From the NCBI GenBank assembly GCA_964454015.1, contig CAYVQF010000045.1, positions 1-47,441 on the forward strand: a DNA stretch of 47,441 nucleotides, in the 5' to 3' direction. The notes under the pieces were generated by a model. It saw only the letters and a program-made list of their open reading frames with translations. It had not been told where the DNA came from and made no database searches. Shown piece after piece: positions 1 to 9,029 of the stretch. Each line of letters starts with the position of its first letter. The stretch's first letter is position 1. The DNA comes from CAYVQF01 sp964454015. GTDB lineage: Bacteria; Myxococcota_A; Bradymonadia; UBA4248. The translations under genes were made by a program, and so were the position numbers.

Positions 1-78
1 AATAATTCACAACGAGCAAGCCCCATGCCGGCTTTGGTCGTGGATTGTGGGATTCTGCCTTGAGTTGTCACCGCCATT

Positions 79-93
79 CCAGTAACTTACTGG
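79..93. promoter_or_regulatory. Perfect 15-bp palindrome, candidate operator
   Basis: CCAGTAAcTTACTGG has two perfect 7-bp arms around a single central base, about 60 bp upstream of the start of the giant cysteine-repeat lipoprotein. A possible but weak sigma70-type promoter (TTGAGT at 60-65, 17-bp spacer, TAACTT at 83-88) would place the -10 element inside the palindrome, as expected for a repressor site. The palindrome is directly visible; its role as an operator is inference. Confidence 0.45.
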
Positions 94-153
94 AGTCGGA
101 AAGTGATCTGGCGCGCAACCGTTTCGAGCCCTGCGCACCCTCAAGGAGGCCCC

Positions 154-3100
154 ATGTTCAGTCGCATCGCTCTCAATACACGTGCCCACAACGCTGGCCT
201 GCTGGCCCTTGGCCTGCTCCTGCTGCTCGGCTTGATCCTCACGGCCTGCGACGACGACAAGCCCCAAAACGATGACATCGACGATCTCGACACCACTGAA
301 ATCGATACGGTCGACCCCTGCCTGGGCCTCAACCTGTGCCTCGCCGAAGGGCGCACCTGCAGCGGTGACCTCCTCCTCACCTGTGCACCCAACAGCGATG
401 GGTGCCTCGTTGAGAGCCGCGTCAACTGCAGTCTGCAGTTCTTGGTCTGTGACCCTGACGCCGAACCAGCCGCCTGCGTCGCCCCCGATCCCTGCGCCGG
501 CCTGAACACCTGTGACCAAGAAGGGCGCTACTGCGAGGGTCAGGACCTCGTCACCTGCGCCACTGACGCCAACGGGTGCATCGTGGAGAACCGCACCTCG
601 TGCGTGGGAGGCGACACCAACACCTGTCAAAGTGAACCGACACCCGCCTGCGCCTTCGATCACTGCGCCACGCAGAACACCTGCACCACCCCGGGCGCCG
701 TCTGCCTCGACGACACCCTCGTGCGCTGCTTCCCTGACGCGTATGGCTGTCTCCGCGAGGAGGTCACCGACTGCAGCACCCGCAACGGTGGCTTCTGCAG
801 CGGCGACCAATGTAGCGCCGAAAACGCCTGTGACGGGCTGACCAACCTCTGCGACACAGCCACCTCCCTGTGCGACGGCAACAACTTGCTCCAATGTGCA
901 CCTGACCCCTTTGGCTGCCTGGTCCTGAGCAACGTCGCCTGTAATGACCAGACCGACGGCTACTGCGACGCCAACCTGCGACGCTGCGCCATCGACAGTG
1001 CACATTGCACCGGCAAAACCCTCTGCCAGGGCGAAGAGCCTTCGCGTAGCTGCACCACCTCCCAGGAGCTGCGGGTCTGTGACTGGGACGACGTGGGTTG
1101 TCTCGTCGAAACCGTGACCAACTGTGGCGCCAATCAACAAATCTGTAGCGCCGAGAGCGGCACGCCCAGATGCCAACCCCCGTGCACGCCTGCGCCAGGC
1201 TGTGAGTCCGCCGCTGAGGGCCAGACCTTCTGCCAGGGTGCCTTCCTCGAGACCTGCACCGATCTCGACGACGATGGCTGCCTCGACCTCTTGCAGACTG
1301 ACTGCGCACCAGGAACCTGCGGCCTGCTCGGCGCCGTCAACACCTGCCTGCCCCCCCCCAGCGGTGACACCTGCCTCGATCCCATCCTCATCGAGCACTC
1401 GGGTTTCGTGCTCCAAGGCACGGACTTCACCGCTGACTTCACCGATCAGATCAGCCTCGACCCCACAAGCTGCGACGTCAGCGCGACCTTCACCGGTCAA
1501 CGCGACGCCATCATGCGCGTCGACCTACAGAGCGGCGATCGCCTCGTCCTCAATGAAAGCGGCTCCATGGATGTCGTCCGCTCTATCCTGCACACCTGTG
1601 CCAACAACGCACCTTGCGTTGCCAGTATCGACGACCCCGACGAAGCACCAATGGAGTACATCGCTACCACCGATGAGACCGTCTTCATCGTGCTGGAGCC
1701 TTTCACCCCGACGCCTGCGAACCGCGCTTATCGGCTCCATGTCGATATCAACCCAGCCTGTGGCAACGGCTGGGTCGAGTTCGGTGAAAGCTGTGACGAC
1801 GGCAACGATGAAGATGGCGATGGCTGCTCGAGCACGTGCCTACCCGAATTCGGCTATACCTGTGAGGGACAACCCTCGGACTGCACCCCCATCGTCCACC
1901 TCGGGGACTTCGGGGCCAACGCCACCATTCAACATGACGAGAGCAAGCCCTATCCACCTGGACCCGTGTGGTTCACCATCACCTTCATCCAGGACATCCT
2001 CCTCTCAGGCGAGCTCGTTCCCAACACCACGGGCAACCCAGATTTCTTCCTCTACAGCAGCCTCGATACCATCCACTTCTCGTCCACCACCCCCACCCAG
2101 GGGGAACAGTTCATCGACATCCCCGTCCCCATGGGCGACTACCTCATCCGCATCGAGGCCGTCACCACCCTCCCCGATGGCTTCAACCTGAGCATGGCTA
2201 CCAAGCTCAACCCGGGCTGTGGCGATGGCATCATCCAGAGCGAACTCGGTGAAAATTGCGATGACCTCAACCGCCTCGACGGCGATGGCTGCAGCGCCAA
2301 CTGCCGCATCGAGCTCGGCTGGAACTGCAGCGGCGAACCCTCCATGTGTACGGAAATCATCGCCGTGTGCGGCGACGGCATCATCGACGGCGCCGAATCC
2401 TGCGAAGACGGCAACGCTGCCTCCGGCGATGGTTGCTCCGATACCTGCCAGGTCGAAGAGGGCTTCGCGTGCCTCGGCCTGCCATCCAACTGCTTTGAAG
2501 CCAACTTCACCGGTACGGCTGACTCCTGTCTCCGTCCCGGTGTCATCACCCAGACACCGATGCAACTCGTCGGCACCGACTTCTGGGCCGACTTCAGCGA
2601 CAGCGGCCCCTTCACTGGCGCAGGCTGCTTCTCCTTCTCCAACAGCGCCCTGGTGCGCCCCGAAGCAGTCTTCAGCCTCGATCTGCAAGCTGGGGAGATC
2701 GTCACCTTGTCGGAACACGGCAACGTCGACGTCGTCCTCTCCATCCTCCCCGGCATCTGCGATGACACCGCCGCCTGCCATGTCTCCAGTGACCTCGGCA
2801 GCAATGAGTCCGCTGGCGTCACCTACACCGCACCCCAAGCCCAGACCGTGTTCCTCGTGGTCGAAACCTACTACGCAACCTCAACCTCCAAGGCCTATGA
2901 CATCCGCATCAACAGCCGCATCCCCTCCTGCGGTGATGGCATCGTCGAAGGCACTGAGACCTGTGATGACGGCAACGATCAACCAGGCGACGGCTGCTCG
3001 GACACCTGCCAAATCGAAGCCGGCTGGCTGTGCAGCGGGACGCCTTCGAGCTGCCGGCAAATCCTGTGTGGCGACGGCATCGTCGAAGGCACAGAGGCCT

Positions 3101-6100
3101 GCGACGACGGCAACCTCGACGACGGCGACGGCTGCTCTAGCCTCTGTGAAGTCGAAACGGGATACTCCTGCTTCGGCGCACCTTCGACCTGCTACGGCGC
3201 GGTCTACACGGGCTCGGCCGACACCTGCGCCGATCCCGGTATCATCAGCCAGGCCCCCTTCCGTGTCGCCGGAACCGATTTCTGGGCTGACTTCACCGAC
3301 AGCGGCGCCTTCACCGGTGCGGGCTGCTTCTCCTTCTCCAACAGCTCACTGGTGCGGCCTGAGGCCATCTTTGCCCTCGAGTTGCAGCCCGGGGAGATCG
3401 TCAAACTCTCCGAACATGGCAACCTCGACGCGGTGCTCTCCATTCTCCCGAGCGCTTGTGGCACCACTAGCCCTTGCTCAGTGTCACAAGACCTGGGCAC
3501 CAACGAATCCGCTGGGGTGACCTACACCGCTACGCAGCTCGAGACGGTCTACCTCGTCGTCGAAACCTATTCCGCGACCTCAACGAACAAAGCCTACGAC
3601 ATCCGCGTCAGCACCCGCATTCCCTCGTGTGGAGACGGCATCGTCGAGGGCGCTGAGACCTGTGACGATGGCAACGCCCAACCTGGCGACGGCTGTTCGG
3701 ACACCTGTCAAGTCGAAACGGGATGGCTCTGCACGGGCACACCATCGCTCTGCCGTGAAACCCTCTGCGGCGACGGCATCGTCGAAGGGACGGAGACCTG
3801 CGACGACGGCAACCTCGACGACGGCGACGGCTGCTCTAGCCTCTGTGCCGTGGAGACGGGCTTCTCCTGCTTCGGCTCGCCCTCGACCTGCTACGACGCC
3901 ACCTTCACTGGCGGCGCCAACACCTGTGCTGATCCAGGTTTCATGAACTCCGAAACCCTCCGCGTCGCCGGCACCGATTTCACCGCTGACTTCACCAACG
4001 ACCATAGCTTCGGTGGCTCAGGGTGCACCTACGGCGTTGGCGCCGAAGCCATCTTCGCCGCTGTGGTGACGGCTGGACAAATCGTCAAACTTTCCGAGCA
4101 CGGTAACCTCGACACCGTCCTCCGCATCTTGCCAGCTACCTGCGACAACAGCGCCACCTGCTCCGTTTCGGATGATCTCGGCACCAACGAATCCGCCGGA
4201 GTCACCTACACCGCCACCCAAGACGGCGTCATCTTCTTGGTCGTTGAAGCCTACAGCGCATCACCCTCACTCAAAGCCTACGACATCCGCATCTCCATCC
4301 GCACTCCCACCTGTGGTGATGGCATCATCGAGGGGGCAGAGACCTGTGACGATGGCGACGCCCAACCTGGCGACGGCTGTTCGGACACCTGTCAAGTCGA
4401 AACGGGATGGCTCTGCACGGGCACACCATCGCTCTGCCGTGAAACCCTCTGCGGCGACGGCATCGTCGAAGGGACGGAGACCTGCGACGACGGCAACCTC
4501 GACGACGGCGACGGCTGCTCTAGCCTCTGTGAAGTCGAAACGGGATACTCCTGCTTCGGCTCGCCCTCGGTCTGCTACGACGCCACCTTCACCGGCGGCG
4601 CCAACACCTGTGCTGATCCAGGCGACATGAACTCCAGAACCCTCCGCGTCGCCGGCACCGATTTCACCGCTGACTTCACCAACAATCATACCTTCGGCGG
4701 CTCAGGGTGCACCTTCGGCGGTGGCGCCGAAGCCATCTTCACCGCAGTGGTGGCGGCTGGACAAATCGTCAAACTCTCCGAACACGGTAACCTCGACACC
4801 GTCCTCCGCATCTTGCCAGCTGCCTGCGACAACACCGCCACCTGCTCCGTTTCGGAGGACCTCGGCACCAACGAATCCGCTGGGGTGACCTACACCGCCA
4901 CCCAAGACGAAGTCCTCTTCTTGGTCGTCGAAGCCTACAGCGCATCTCCCTCACTCAAAGCCTACGACATCCGCATCTCCATCCGCACACCCTACTGTGG
5001 TGATGGCATCATCGAGGGGGCAGAGACCTGTGACGACGGCGACGCCCAACCTGGCGACGGCTGCTCGGACACCTGCCAAATTGAAACGGGCTGGCTCTGC
5101 ACGGGCACACCATCGCTCTGCCGTGAAACCCTCTGCGGCGACGGCATCGTCGAAGGGACGGAGACCTGCGACGACGGCAACCTCGACGACGGCGACGGCT
5201 GCTCTAGCCTCTGTGAAGTCGAAACGGGATACTCCTGCTTCGGCGCACCTTCGACCTGCTACGGCGCCACCTACACCGGGAGCGCCTTGACCTGCGCAGA
5301 TCCCGGCATCATCAGCGGAGACTCCCTCAGAGTGGCCGGCAGCGATTTCACCGCTGATTTCACCCAAAGCCAGGCCTTTGCCACGGGTTGTTCCACCGGC
5401 AACGGCGTCAACGCCATCTTCGCCGTCGATCTCCTCGCCGGGCAATTGGTCACCCTCTCCGAGCATGGCACCATCGACGTCGTCCTCCACATCCTGCCTG
5501 CCACCTGCGACGCGACCACCGCCTGCGCCGCCTCCACCGACGGCAACGAAACCACAGGCGTCTCCTACCTCGCGCAAAGCGATGAGCGCGTCTATTTGGT
5601 CACCAAAGCCTATTCTGCTACACCTTACTCCAAGGCCTACGACATCCGTATCAAGGTCCGCACCCCCATGTGTGGCGACGGCATCATCGACACCGGTGAG
5701 GCCTGCGACGACGGCAACCTCGACGACGGCGACGGCTGCTCCAGCCTCTGTCAGGTGGAGACCGGCTTCTCCTGCTTTGGCACCCCATCGGTCTGCTACG
5801 GCGCAACCTACACAGGCAGCGCCAACTCCTGCACCGATCCGGGCATCTTCACGGGCAATCGCCTGCGCGTCGTGGGAACCAACTTCTCCAGCGACTTCAC
5901 CAACGACCACTCCTTCAGCAGCGCCTCCTGTGATACAGCCTCAGGTGCCGACGCCATCTTCGCCGTCGACGTCATTGCTGGACAGCGAGTCAAGCTCTCG
6001 GAACACGGGGCCCTGGACGCGGTACTCCACATCATCCGCGCCGTCTGCGCCAACAGCAGCCCCTGTGCTGTCTCTGACGACCTCTGGACCAATGAAAGCG

Positions 6101-6207
6101 CTGGAATCACCTATACCGCCACCCAAGACGAGACACTCTTCCTCGTGGTTGAGGCCTACGGTGCCACAACGACCAGCGCCTACGACATCCGCGTCGAAAT
6201 CGACTGA
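154..6207 (+). CDS. Giant cysteine-rich repeat lipoprotein (Myxococcus Cys-rich / DUF4215-type repeats with PPC-like domains)
   Basis: Predicted 2,017-residue surface lipoprotein. The ATG at 154 is preferred over an in-frame ATG at 103 because AGGAGG stands just before it and the protein then begins with a hydrophobic stretch ending in a lipobox (LILTAC). After the lipid Cys and an Asp-rich segment come about six copies of a ~45-residue Cys motif (roughly residues 45-410, pattern D-x-C-x-G-L-N-x-C...G-C-L-V-E-x-x-x-x-C). The rest alternates ~130-residue PPC-like beta domains (G-T-D-F-x-A-D-F...E-H-G-N-L-D-x-V-L...A-Y-D-I-R) with pairs of C-G-D-G-I-V-E-G...C-D-D-G-N...G-D-G-C-S-x-x-C repeats. 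These repeats are a hallmark of secreted myxobacterial proteins. No catalytic motif is visible. An adhesive or structural surface role is inferred. The protein ends with the last PPC-like unit and has no C-terminal sorting tail. Confidence 0.85.
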   Translation: MFSRIALNTRAHNAGLLALGLLLLLGLILTACDDDKPQNDDIDDLDTTEIDTVDPCLGLNLCLAEGRTCSGDLLLTCAPNSDGCLVESRVNCSLQFLVCDPDAEPAACVAPDPCAGLNTCDQEGRYCEGQDLVTCATDANGCIVENRTSCVGGDTNTCQSEPTPACAFDHCATQNTCTTPGAVCLDDTLVRCFPDAYGCLREEVTDCSTRNGGFCSGDQCSAENACDGLTNLCDTATSLCDGNNLLQCAPDPFGCLVLSNVACNDQTDGYCDANLRRCAIDSAHCTGKTLCQGEEPSRSCTTSQELRVCDWDDVGCLVETVTNCGANQQICSAESGTPRCQPPCTPAPGCESAAEGQTFCQGAFLETCTDLDDDGCLDLLQTDCAPGTCGLLGAVNTCLPPPSGDTCLDPILIEHSGFVLQGTDFTADFTDQISLDPTSCDVSATFTGQRDAIMRVDLQSGDRLVLNESGSMDVVRSILHTCANNAPCVASIDDPDEAPMEYIATTDETVFIVLEPFTPTPANRAYRLHVDINPACGNGWVEFGESCDDGNDEDGDGCSSTCLPEFGYTCEGQPSDCTPIVHLGDFGANATIQHDESKPYPPGPVWFTITFIQDILLSGELVPNTTGNPDFFLYSSLDTIHFSSTTPTQGEQFIDIPVPMGDYLIRIEAVTTLPDGFNLSMATKLNPGCGDGIIQSELGENCDDLNRLDGDGCSANCRIELGWNCSGEPSMCTEIIAVCGDGIIDGAESCEDGNAASGDGCSDTCQVEEGFACLGLPSNCFEANFTGTADSCLRPGVITQTPMQLVGTDFWADFSDSGPFTGAGCFSFSNSALVRPEAVFSLDLQAGEIVTLSEHGNVDVVLSILPGICDDTAACHVSSDLGSNESAGVTYTAPQAQTVFLVVETYYATSTSKAYDIRINSRIPSCGDGIVEGTETCDDGNDQPGDGCSDTCQIEAGWLCSGTPSSCRQILCGDGIVEGTEACDDGNLDDGDGCSSLCEVETGYSCFGAPSTCYGAVYTGSADTCADPGIISQAPFRVAGTDFWADFTDSGAFTGAGCFSFSNSSLVRPEAIFALELQPGEIVKLSEHGNLDAVLSILPSACGTTSPCSVSQDLGTNESAGVTYTATQLETVYLVVETYSATSTNKAYDIRVSTRIPSCGDGIVEGAETCDDGNAQPGDGCSDTCQVETGWLCTGTPSLCRETLCGDGIVEGTETCDDGNLDDGDGCSSLCAVETGFSCFGSPSTCYDATFTGGANTCADPGFMNSETLRVAGTDFTADFTNDHSFGGSGCTYGVGAEAIFAAVVTAGQIVKLSEHGNLDTVLRILPATCDNSATCSVSDDLGTNESAGVTYTATQDGVIFLVVEAYSASPSLKAYDIRISIRTPTCGDGIIEGAETCDDGDAQPGDGCSDTCQVETGWLCTGTPSLCRETLCGDGIVEGTETCDDGNLDDGDGCSSLCEVETGYSCFGSPSVCYDATFTGGANTCADPGDMNSRTLRVAGTDFTADFTNNHTFGGSGCTFGGGAEAIFTAVVAAGQIVKLSEHGNLDTVLRILPAACDNTATCSVSEDLGTNESAGVTYTATQDEVLFLVVEAYSASPSLKAYDIRISIRTPYCGDGIIEGAETCDDGDAQPGDGCSDTCQIETGWLCTGTPSLCRETLCGDGIVEGTETCDDGNLDDGDGCSSLCEVETGYSCFGAPSTCYGATYTGSALTCADPGIISGDSLRVAGSDFTADFTQSQAFATGCSTGNGVNAIFAVDLLAGQLVTLSEHGTIDVVLHILPATCDATTACAASTDGNETTGVSYLAQSDERVYLVTKAYSATPYSKAYDIRIKVRTPMCGDGIIDTGEACDDGNLDDGDGCSSLCQVETGFSCFGTPSVCYGATYTGSANSCTDPGIFTGNRLRVVGTNFSSDFTNDHSFSSASCDTASGADAIFAVDVIAGQRVKLSEHGALDAVLHIIRAVCANSSPCAVSDDLWTNESAGITYTATQDETLFLVVEAYGATTTSAYDIRVEID
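3675..5726 (+). repeat. Internal 684-bp tandem repeat units within the giant lipoprotein gene
   Basis: Successive units (PPC-like domain plus two Cys repeats) recur with an exact 684-bp, 228-codon period. Positions 3675-3847 and 4359-4531 are identical over 173 bp by direct reading, and a third copy with a few changes starts at 5043. An earlier unit near 2980 is offset by about 696 bp, so only the later units share the exact spacing. The near-identity of DNA, not just protein, points to recent duplication or gene conversion. The end boundary given here is approximate. Confidence 0.8.
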
Positions 6208-6385
6208 CTCCGGCACGCCCCCATCGGCACACCATCCCTGTGACCGTGCCTCACCCCAGTTCAGGCGCTCCTCTTAGGCGTTGACCTAGCCGCGTAGGCC
6301 TAGGCGGCGGGGTGACATCATGTCCGCCTTCGTGTAAATAGAGGGCGGCAGCCTTTGGCGCCTTGAGAAACCGTAGGAGGAGCGC

Positions 6386-9007
6386 GTGGCCCGGATCACA
6401 TATCACGACAGCGCGAGCCAAGAGGTACAGGTCGAGGTTGGCCCACAGCAGCCCGAGGTCACCATTGGCCGCGGTCAAGGCAACGTCATTCGTCTTCAGT
6501 ACCCTTCGGTCTCCCGGCAACACGCAAAAATCTACTTCGACGGCCACCGCTTCATCTTCGAAGACCTCGGCAGCTCAAATGGCTGTTACGTCAACGGCAA
6601 GCGAATCCAACGCGAAGCCATCTCCAGTGGCGACAAACTCCGCTGCGGTGAGGTCCCCATGGACTTCACCGCCGAAGCAGCCGCGCCGCCGCCGCAACCG
6701 CGGGGGGCCGCCTCACCTGCCCCACAACCCCCACCCCATCAGCCTTCTAGCAACGGCATGCGCCCGCCACCACCCGGCGGCATGCGCCCCCCAGGAAATC
6801 CCCCCGCGGGGCCCCCGCCATCGCCCGGCAACTATCCACCGCCACCCGGCGCCCTTGTGCCACCTCCGGCCAACTATCCACCGTCACCTGGCGCCCATAT
6901 GCCACCCCCTGGCAACTATCCGCCACCGCCACCCAGCTCCCAGATGCCGCCGCCTGGCAACTATCCGCCACCGCCCGGCGCCCAGATGCCACCCCCTGGC
7001 GGCTTCCCGGCACCACCAGGCACTGCAATGCCCCCCCGGGGCAGCTATGCGCCGCCACCAGGCGATGCGGCGCCTTCCTACAGCAGCAGCTTCGACCGCT
7101 CCTTGGATGCGCCCGGTGCCAACGCTGCCGCGCATGAGCCAGCCATGCCGCCCCCCCCGAGGTCCGCGCGCCGCGACCTGCCCCCTCTTCAGGAAGAGCC
7201 ACTGCCGCCAGCGGCTTACGCTCACGGCGTCACCCCCTCTGCCAGCCAACGCGCCTACCGCGCACCCATGGCCAGTGACGTCCCCCAAGACCACGACATG
7301 GCACCAGCGCACGCCAGCTCCTCCGATTACCACGACGCCGCGCCTTACTCTGACAACGATGACCAGCAAGATCGCCTCGTGGTCGACGCCTTGAACCCCC
7401 GCACGCCGCGCAACCAAGCTGACACCATGATGCGGGGTCCGCGGCGGACCCCAGCCCCTCCATCTCGCTTCGGTAATCGCACCGGTGCACGGAGTGTCGC
7501 CGCTCGACCCGGCATGAGCCCCAGCCCAGCCCGAAGCGCCAGTGATATGAACGCTGTGCCTAGCCGCAGTGAGCCGGCCCCGACCACTCGCGGTAGAGAA
7601 GCCATGGGACGTGGCCGCGGCTGGGGCACTGGAATGCCCTCACGCGGCGCACGCCCCGAGGCACCCCAGCGACTCGCTATGCGGCCCCAGAACAGCGCCG
7701 TCGACACGGGTACCAGCGGCGATGCCATCGATGCAGTCGATCGGCCTCCCGCCAACGAAAACCGCCACGTGCCAAACGTCGAACGCGACAGCCACCCTGA
7801 GCTGTCACCAGCACCAGCGCCGGCTGCCCTCCAAGAGGAAAACTTCAGCGACCTCTTCGCCGAAGAAGACCCGCCGCCACCCGTCGATGAAGATGAACTC
7901 TTCGCCCCACCACCCGACCTCGATCTCGGCTTCGAGGACGAGGTCGACACACCCGAACCCAGCCCTGACCCCACTCACCACGTGGACCCAGCGCCATCCC
8001 CCTCACCCACCCATGACGATGGCCCTGACCTCGATGCGCTTCACGCCGATTTGCAGCGCCGCGATGCCCACATTGAGCACCTCGAGGCTCAACTCTCCGA
8101 GCTCGAAGCCCAGGTGGATGCGCTGCACCAAGAGAATCAGCGCCTCCAACAGGACCTCGCGGAATCCCAAGAAATTGGCAACGAACAGGGGGAGGCTTTC
8201 AAGCAGGTTTTGCGCGCCAAAGAAGAGGCGCTGGCCCACAAGGATGAAGCCCTTGAAGAGCTCCGCCAACGGCTCGACTTGCTTAGCAGCGAATCCGAGA
8301 GCCTGCGCGCCGCCGCCGAGCAAAATAACGCCGAGCTGGAGATTGAAGCGCTGCGCGCCCGCGCCACCCGCTTGGAAGAAGACCTCCTGCAGGCTGAGCG
8401 CCAAAACGCGCGCCTCCAAGCGCGCTTCGATGACTTCCTCGAGAAACAGCAAGATCAAGAAGCCCACCGCAACGCCCTCGCCCAAGACGAAGGACGCATC
8501 CAGGCCTTAGAAGAGGAAGTCGCCAACCTGCGCCTGCAAGCCGAAGAACGCGATCGCCTCGACTTTCAGGTCATCGAAGAACGCAAACAAAACGCAGCGC
8601 TGCGTGCCGAGCTCGCGCAAGCGCTCAACAAAATCGAAGCCGTCGAACAGGGCGAGCAGGCCATGGGAGAACTCGCCCAGGCCATCGCCGCCCTCAACAT
8701 GGAACGCGAGCATTTGCTGGCCCAGGTCGAACGTCTCGAAGAAGCCCTCGACCAAGCAAACCAACATCCCTCACCGACGCCGGCCTCAACCAGCAAAGCC
8801 GAAGAACGTCTCGCCATCTGGCGAGACCGCTTCACCGTGCTCCTGGATCAACTCGAAAAACTCCAAGCCTTCATGCGCGCCGAACCCAGTGATGATGGGG
8901 CCGTGCGCCTCGATGAAGCCGCAGCGGAAGACTTTCACTCCATGACCGAAGTGGTCAAGTACTGCGCCGACCAGCTTGCCTCCAAGCCCAAGGAACGCGA
9001 CCACTGA
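6386..9007 (+). CDS. FHA-domain protein with proline-rich linker and long C-terminal coiled coil
   Basis: 873 residues, GTG start with TAGGAGG five bases upstream. Residues about 1-95 form a forkhead-associated (FHA) phosphothreonine-binding domain with the expected G-R, S-x-x-H and S-S-N-G-x-x-V-N-G signatures. Residues about 100-250 are a Pro/Gly-rich tract with repeats of the type PPPGNYPPPPGAQM. A long low-complexity, charged segment follows to about 540. Residues about 545-790 are Glu/Leu/Gln-rich heptad sequence typical of a coiled coil. No signal peptide or membrane segment is visible, so a cytoplasmic scaffold recruiting phosphorylated partners is a reasonable inference. A sensor kinase gene follows 22 bp downstream, and a Ser/Thr kinase that could supply phosphothreonine is encoded at 38683-40605. 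Exact function is unknown. Confidence 0.8.
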   Translation: MARITYHDSASQEVQVEVGPQQPEVTIGRGQGNVIRLQYPSVSRQHAKIYFDGHRFIFEDLGSSNGCYVNGKRIQREAISSGDKLRCGEVPMDFTAEAAAPPPQPRGAASPAPQPPPHQPSSNGMRPPPPGGMRPPGNPPAGPPPSPGNYPPPPGALVPPPANYPPSPGAHMPPPGNYPPPPPSSQMPPPGNYPPPPGAQMPPPGGFPAPPGTAMPPRGSYAPPPGDAAPSYSSSFDRSLDAPGANAAAHEPAMPPPPRSARRDLPPLQEEPLPPAAYAHGVTPSASQRAYRAPMASDVPQDHDMAPAHASSSDYHDAAPYSDNDDQQDRLVVDALNPRTPRNQADTMMRGPRRTPAPPSRFGNRTGARSVAARPGMSPSPARSASDMNAVPSRSEPAPTTRGREAMGRGRGWGTGMPSRGARPEAPQRLAMRPQNSAVDTGTSGDAIDAVDRPPANENRHVPNVERDSHPELSPAPAPAALQEENFSDLFAEEDPPPPVDEDELFAPPPDLDLGFEDEVDTPEPSPDPTHHVDPAPSPSPTHDDGPDLDALHADLQRRDAHIEHLEAQLSELEAQVDALHQENQRLQQDLAESQEIGNEQGEAFKQVLRAKEEALAHKDEALEELRQRLDLLSSESESLRAAAEQNNAELEIEALRARATRLEEDLLQAERQNARLQARFDDFLEKQQDQEAHRNALAQDEGRIQALEEEVANLRLQAEERDRLDFQVIEERKQNAALRAELAQALNKIEAVEQGEQAMGELAQAIAALNMEREHLLAQVERLEEALDQANQHPSPTPASTSKAEERLAIWRDRFTVLLDQLEKLQAFMRAEPSDDGAVRLDEAAAEDFHSMTEVVKYCADQLASKPKERDH

Positions 9008-9022
9008 CTGAGGGCGCCTCAG
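9008..9022 (+). repeat. Small hairpin between the FHA gene and the sensor kinase gene
   Basis: CTGAGG-gcg-CCTCAG: six perfect pairs and a 3-base loop, directly after the FHA gene stop and eight bases before the kinase TTG codon. No T-run follows, so a classical terminator is unlikely. It could influence translation of the kinase. The structure is seen; the role is inference. Confidence 0.35.
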
Positions 9023-9029
9023 CGGCGCG

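Noticed and set aside
7..1500. Long open frame on the minus strand opposite the start of the giant lipoprotein
   Set aside because: It is Gly/Ala/Val-rich, has no recognisable motif, and lies antisense to a clearly coding repeat gene with lipobox and ribosome site. High GC content makes such antisense frames common here.
3000..5800. Direct repeats considered as mobile-element or assembly duplication
   Set aside because: All copies stay in frame within one protein and differ in their PPC-like parts, so they are protein-domain repeats. Assembly error is still possible for copy number.
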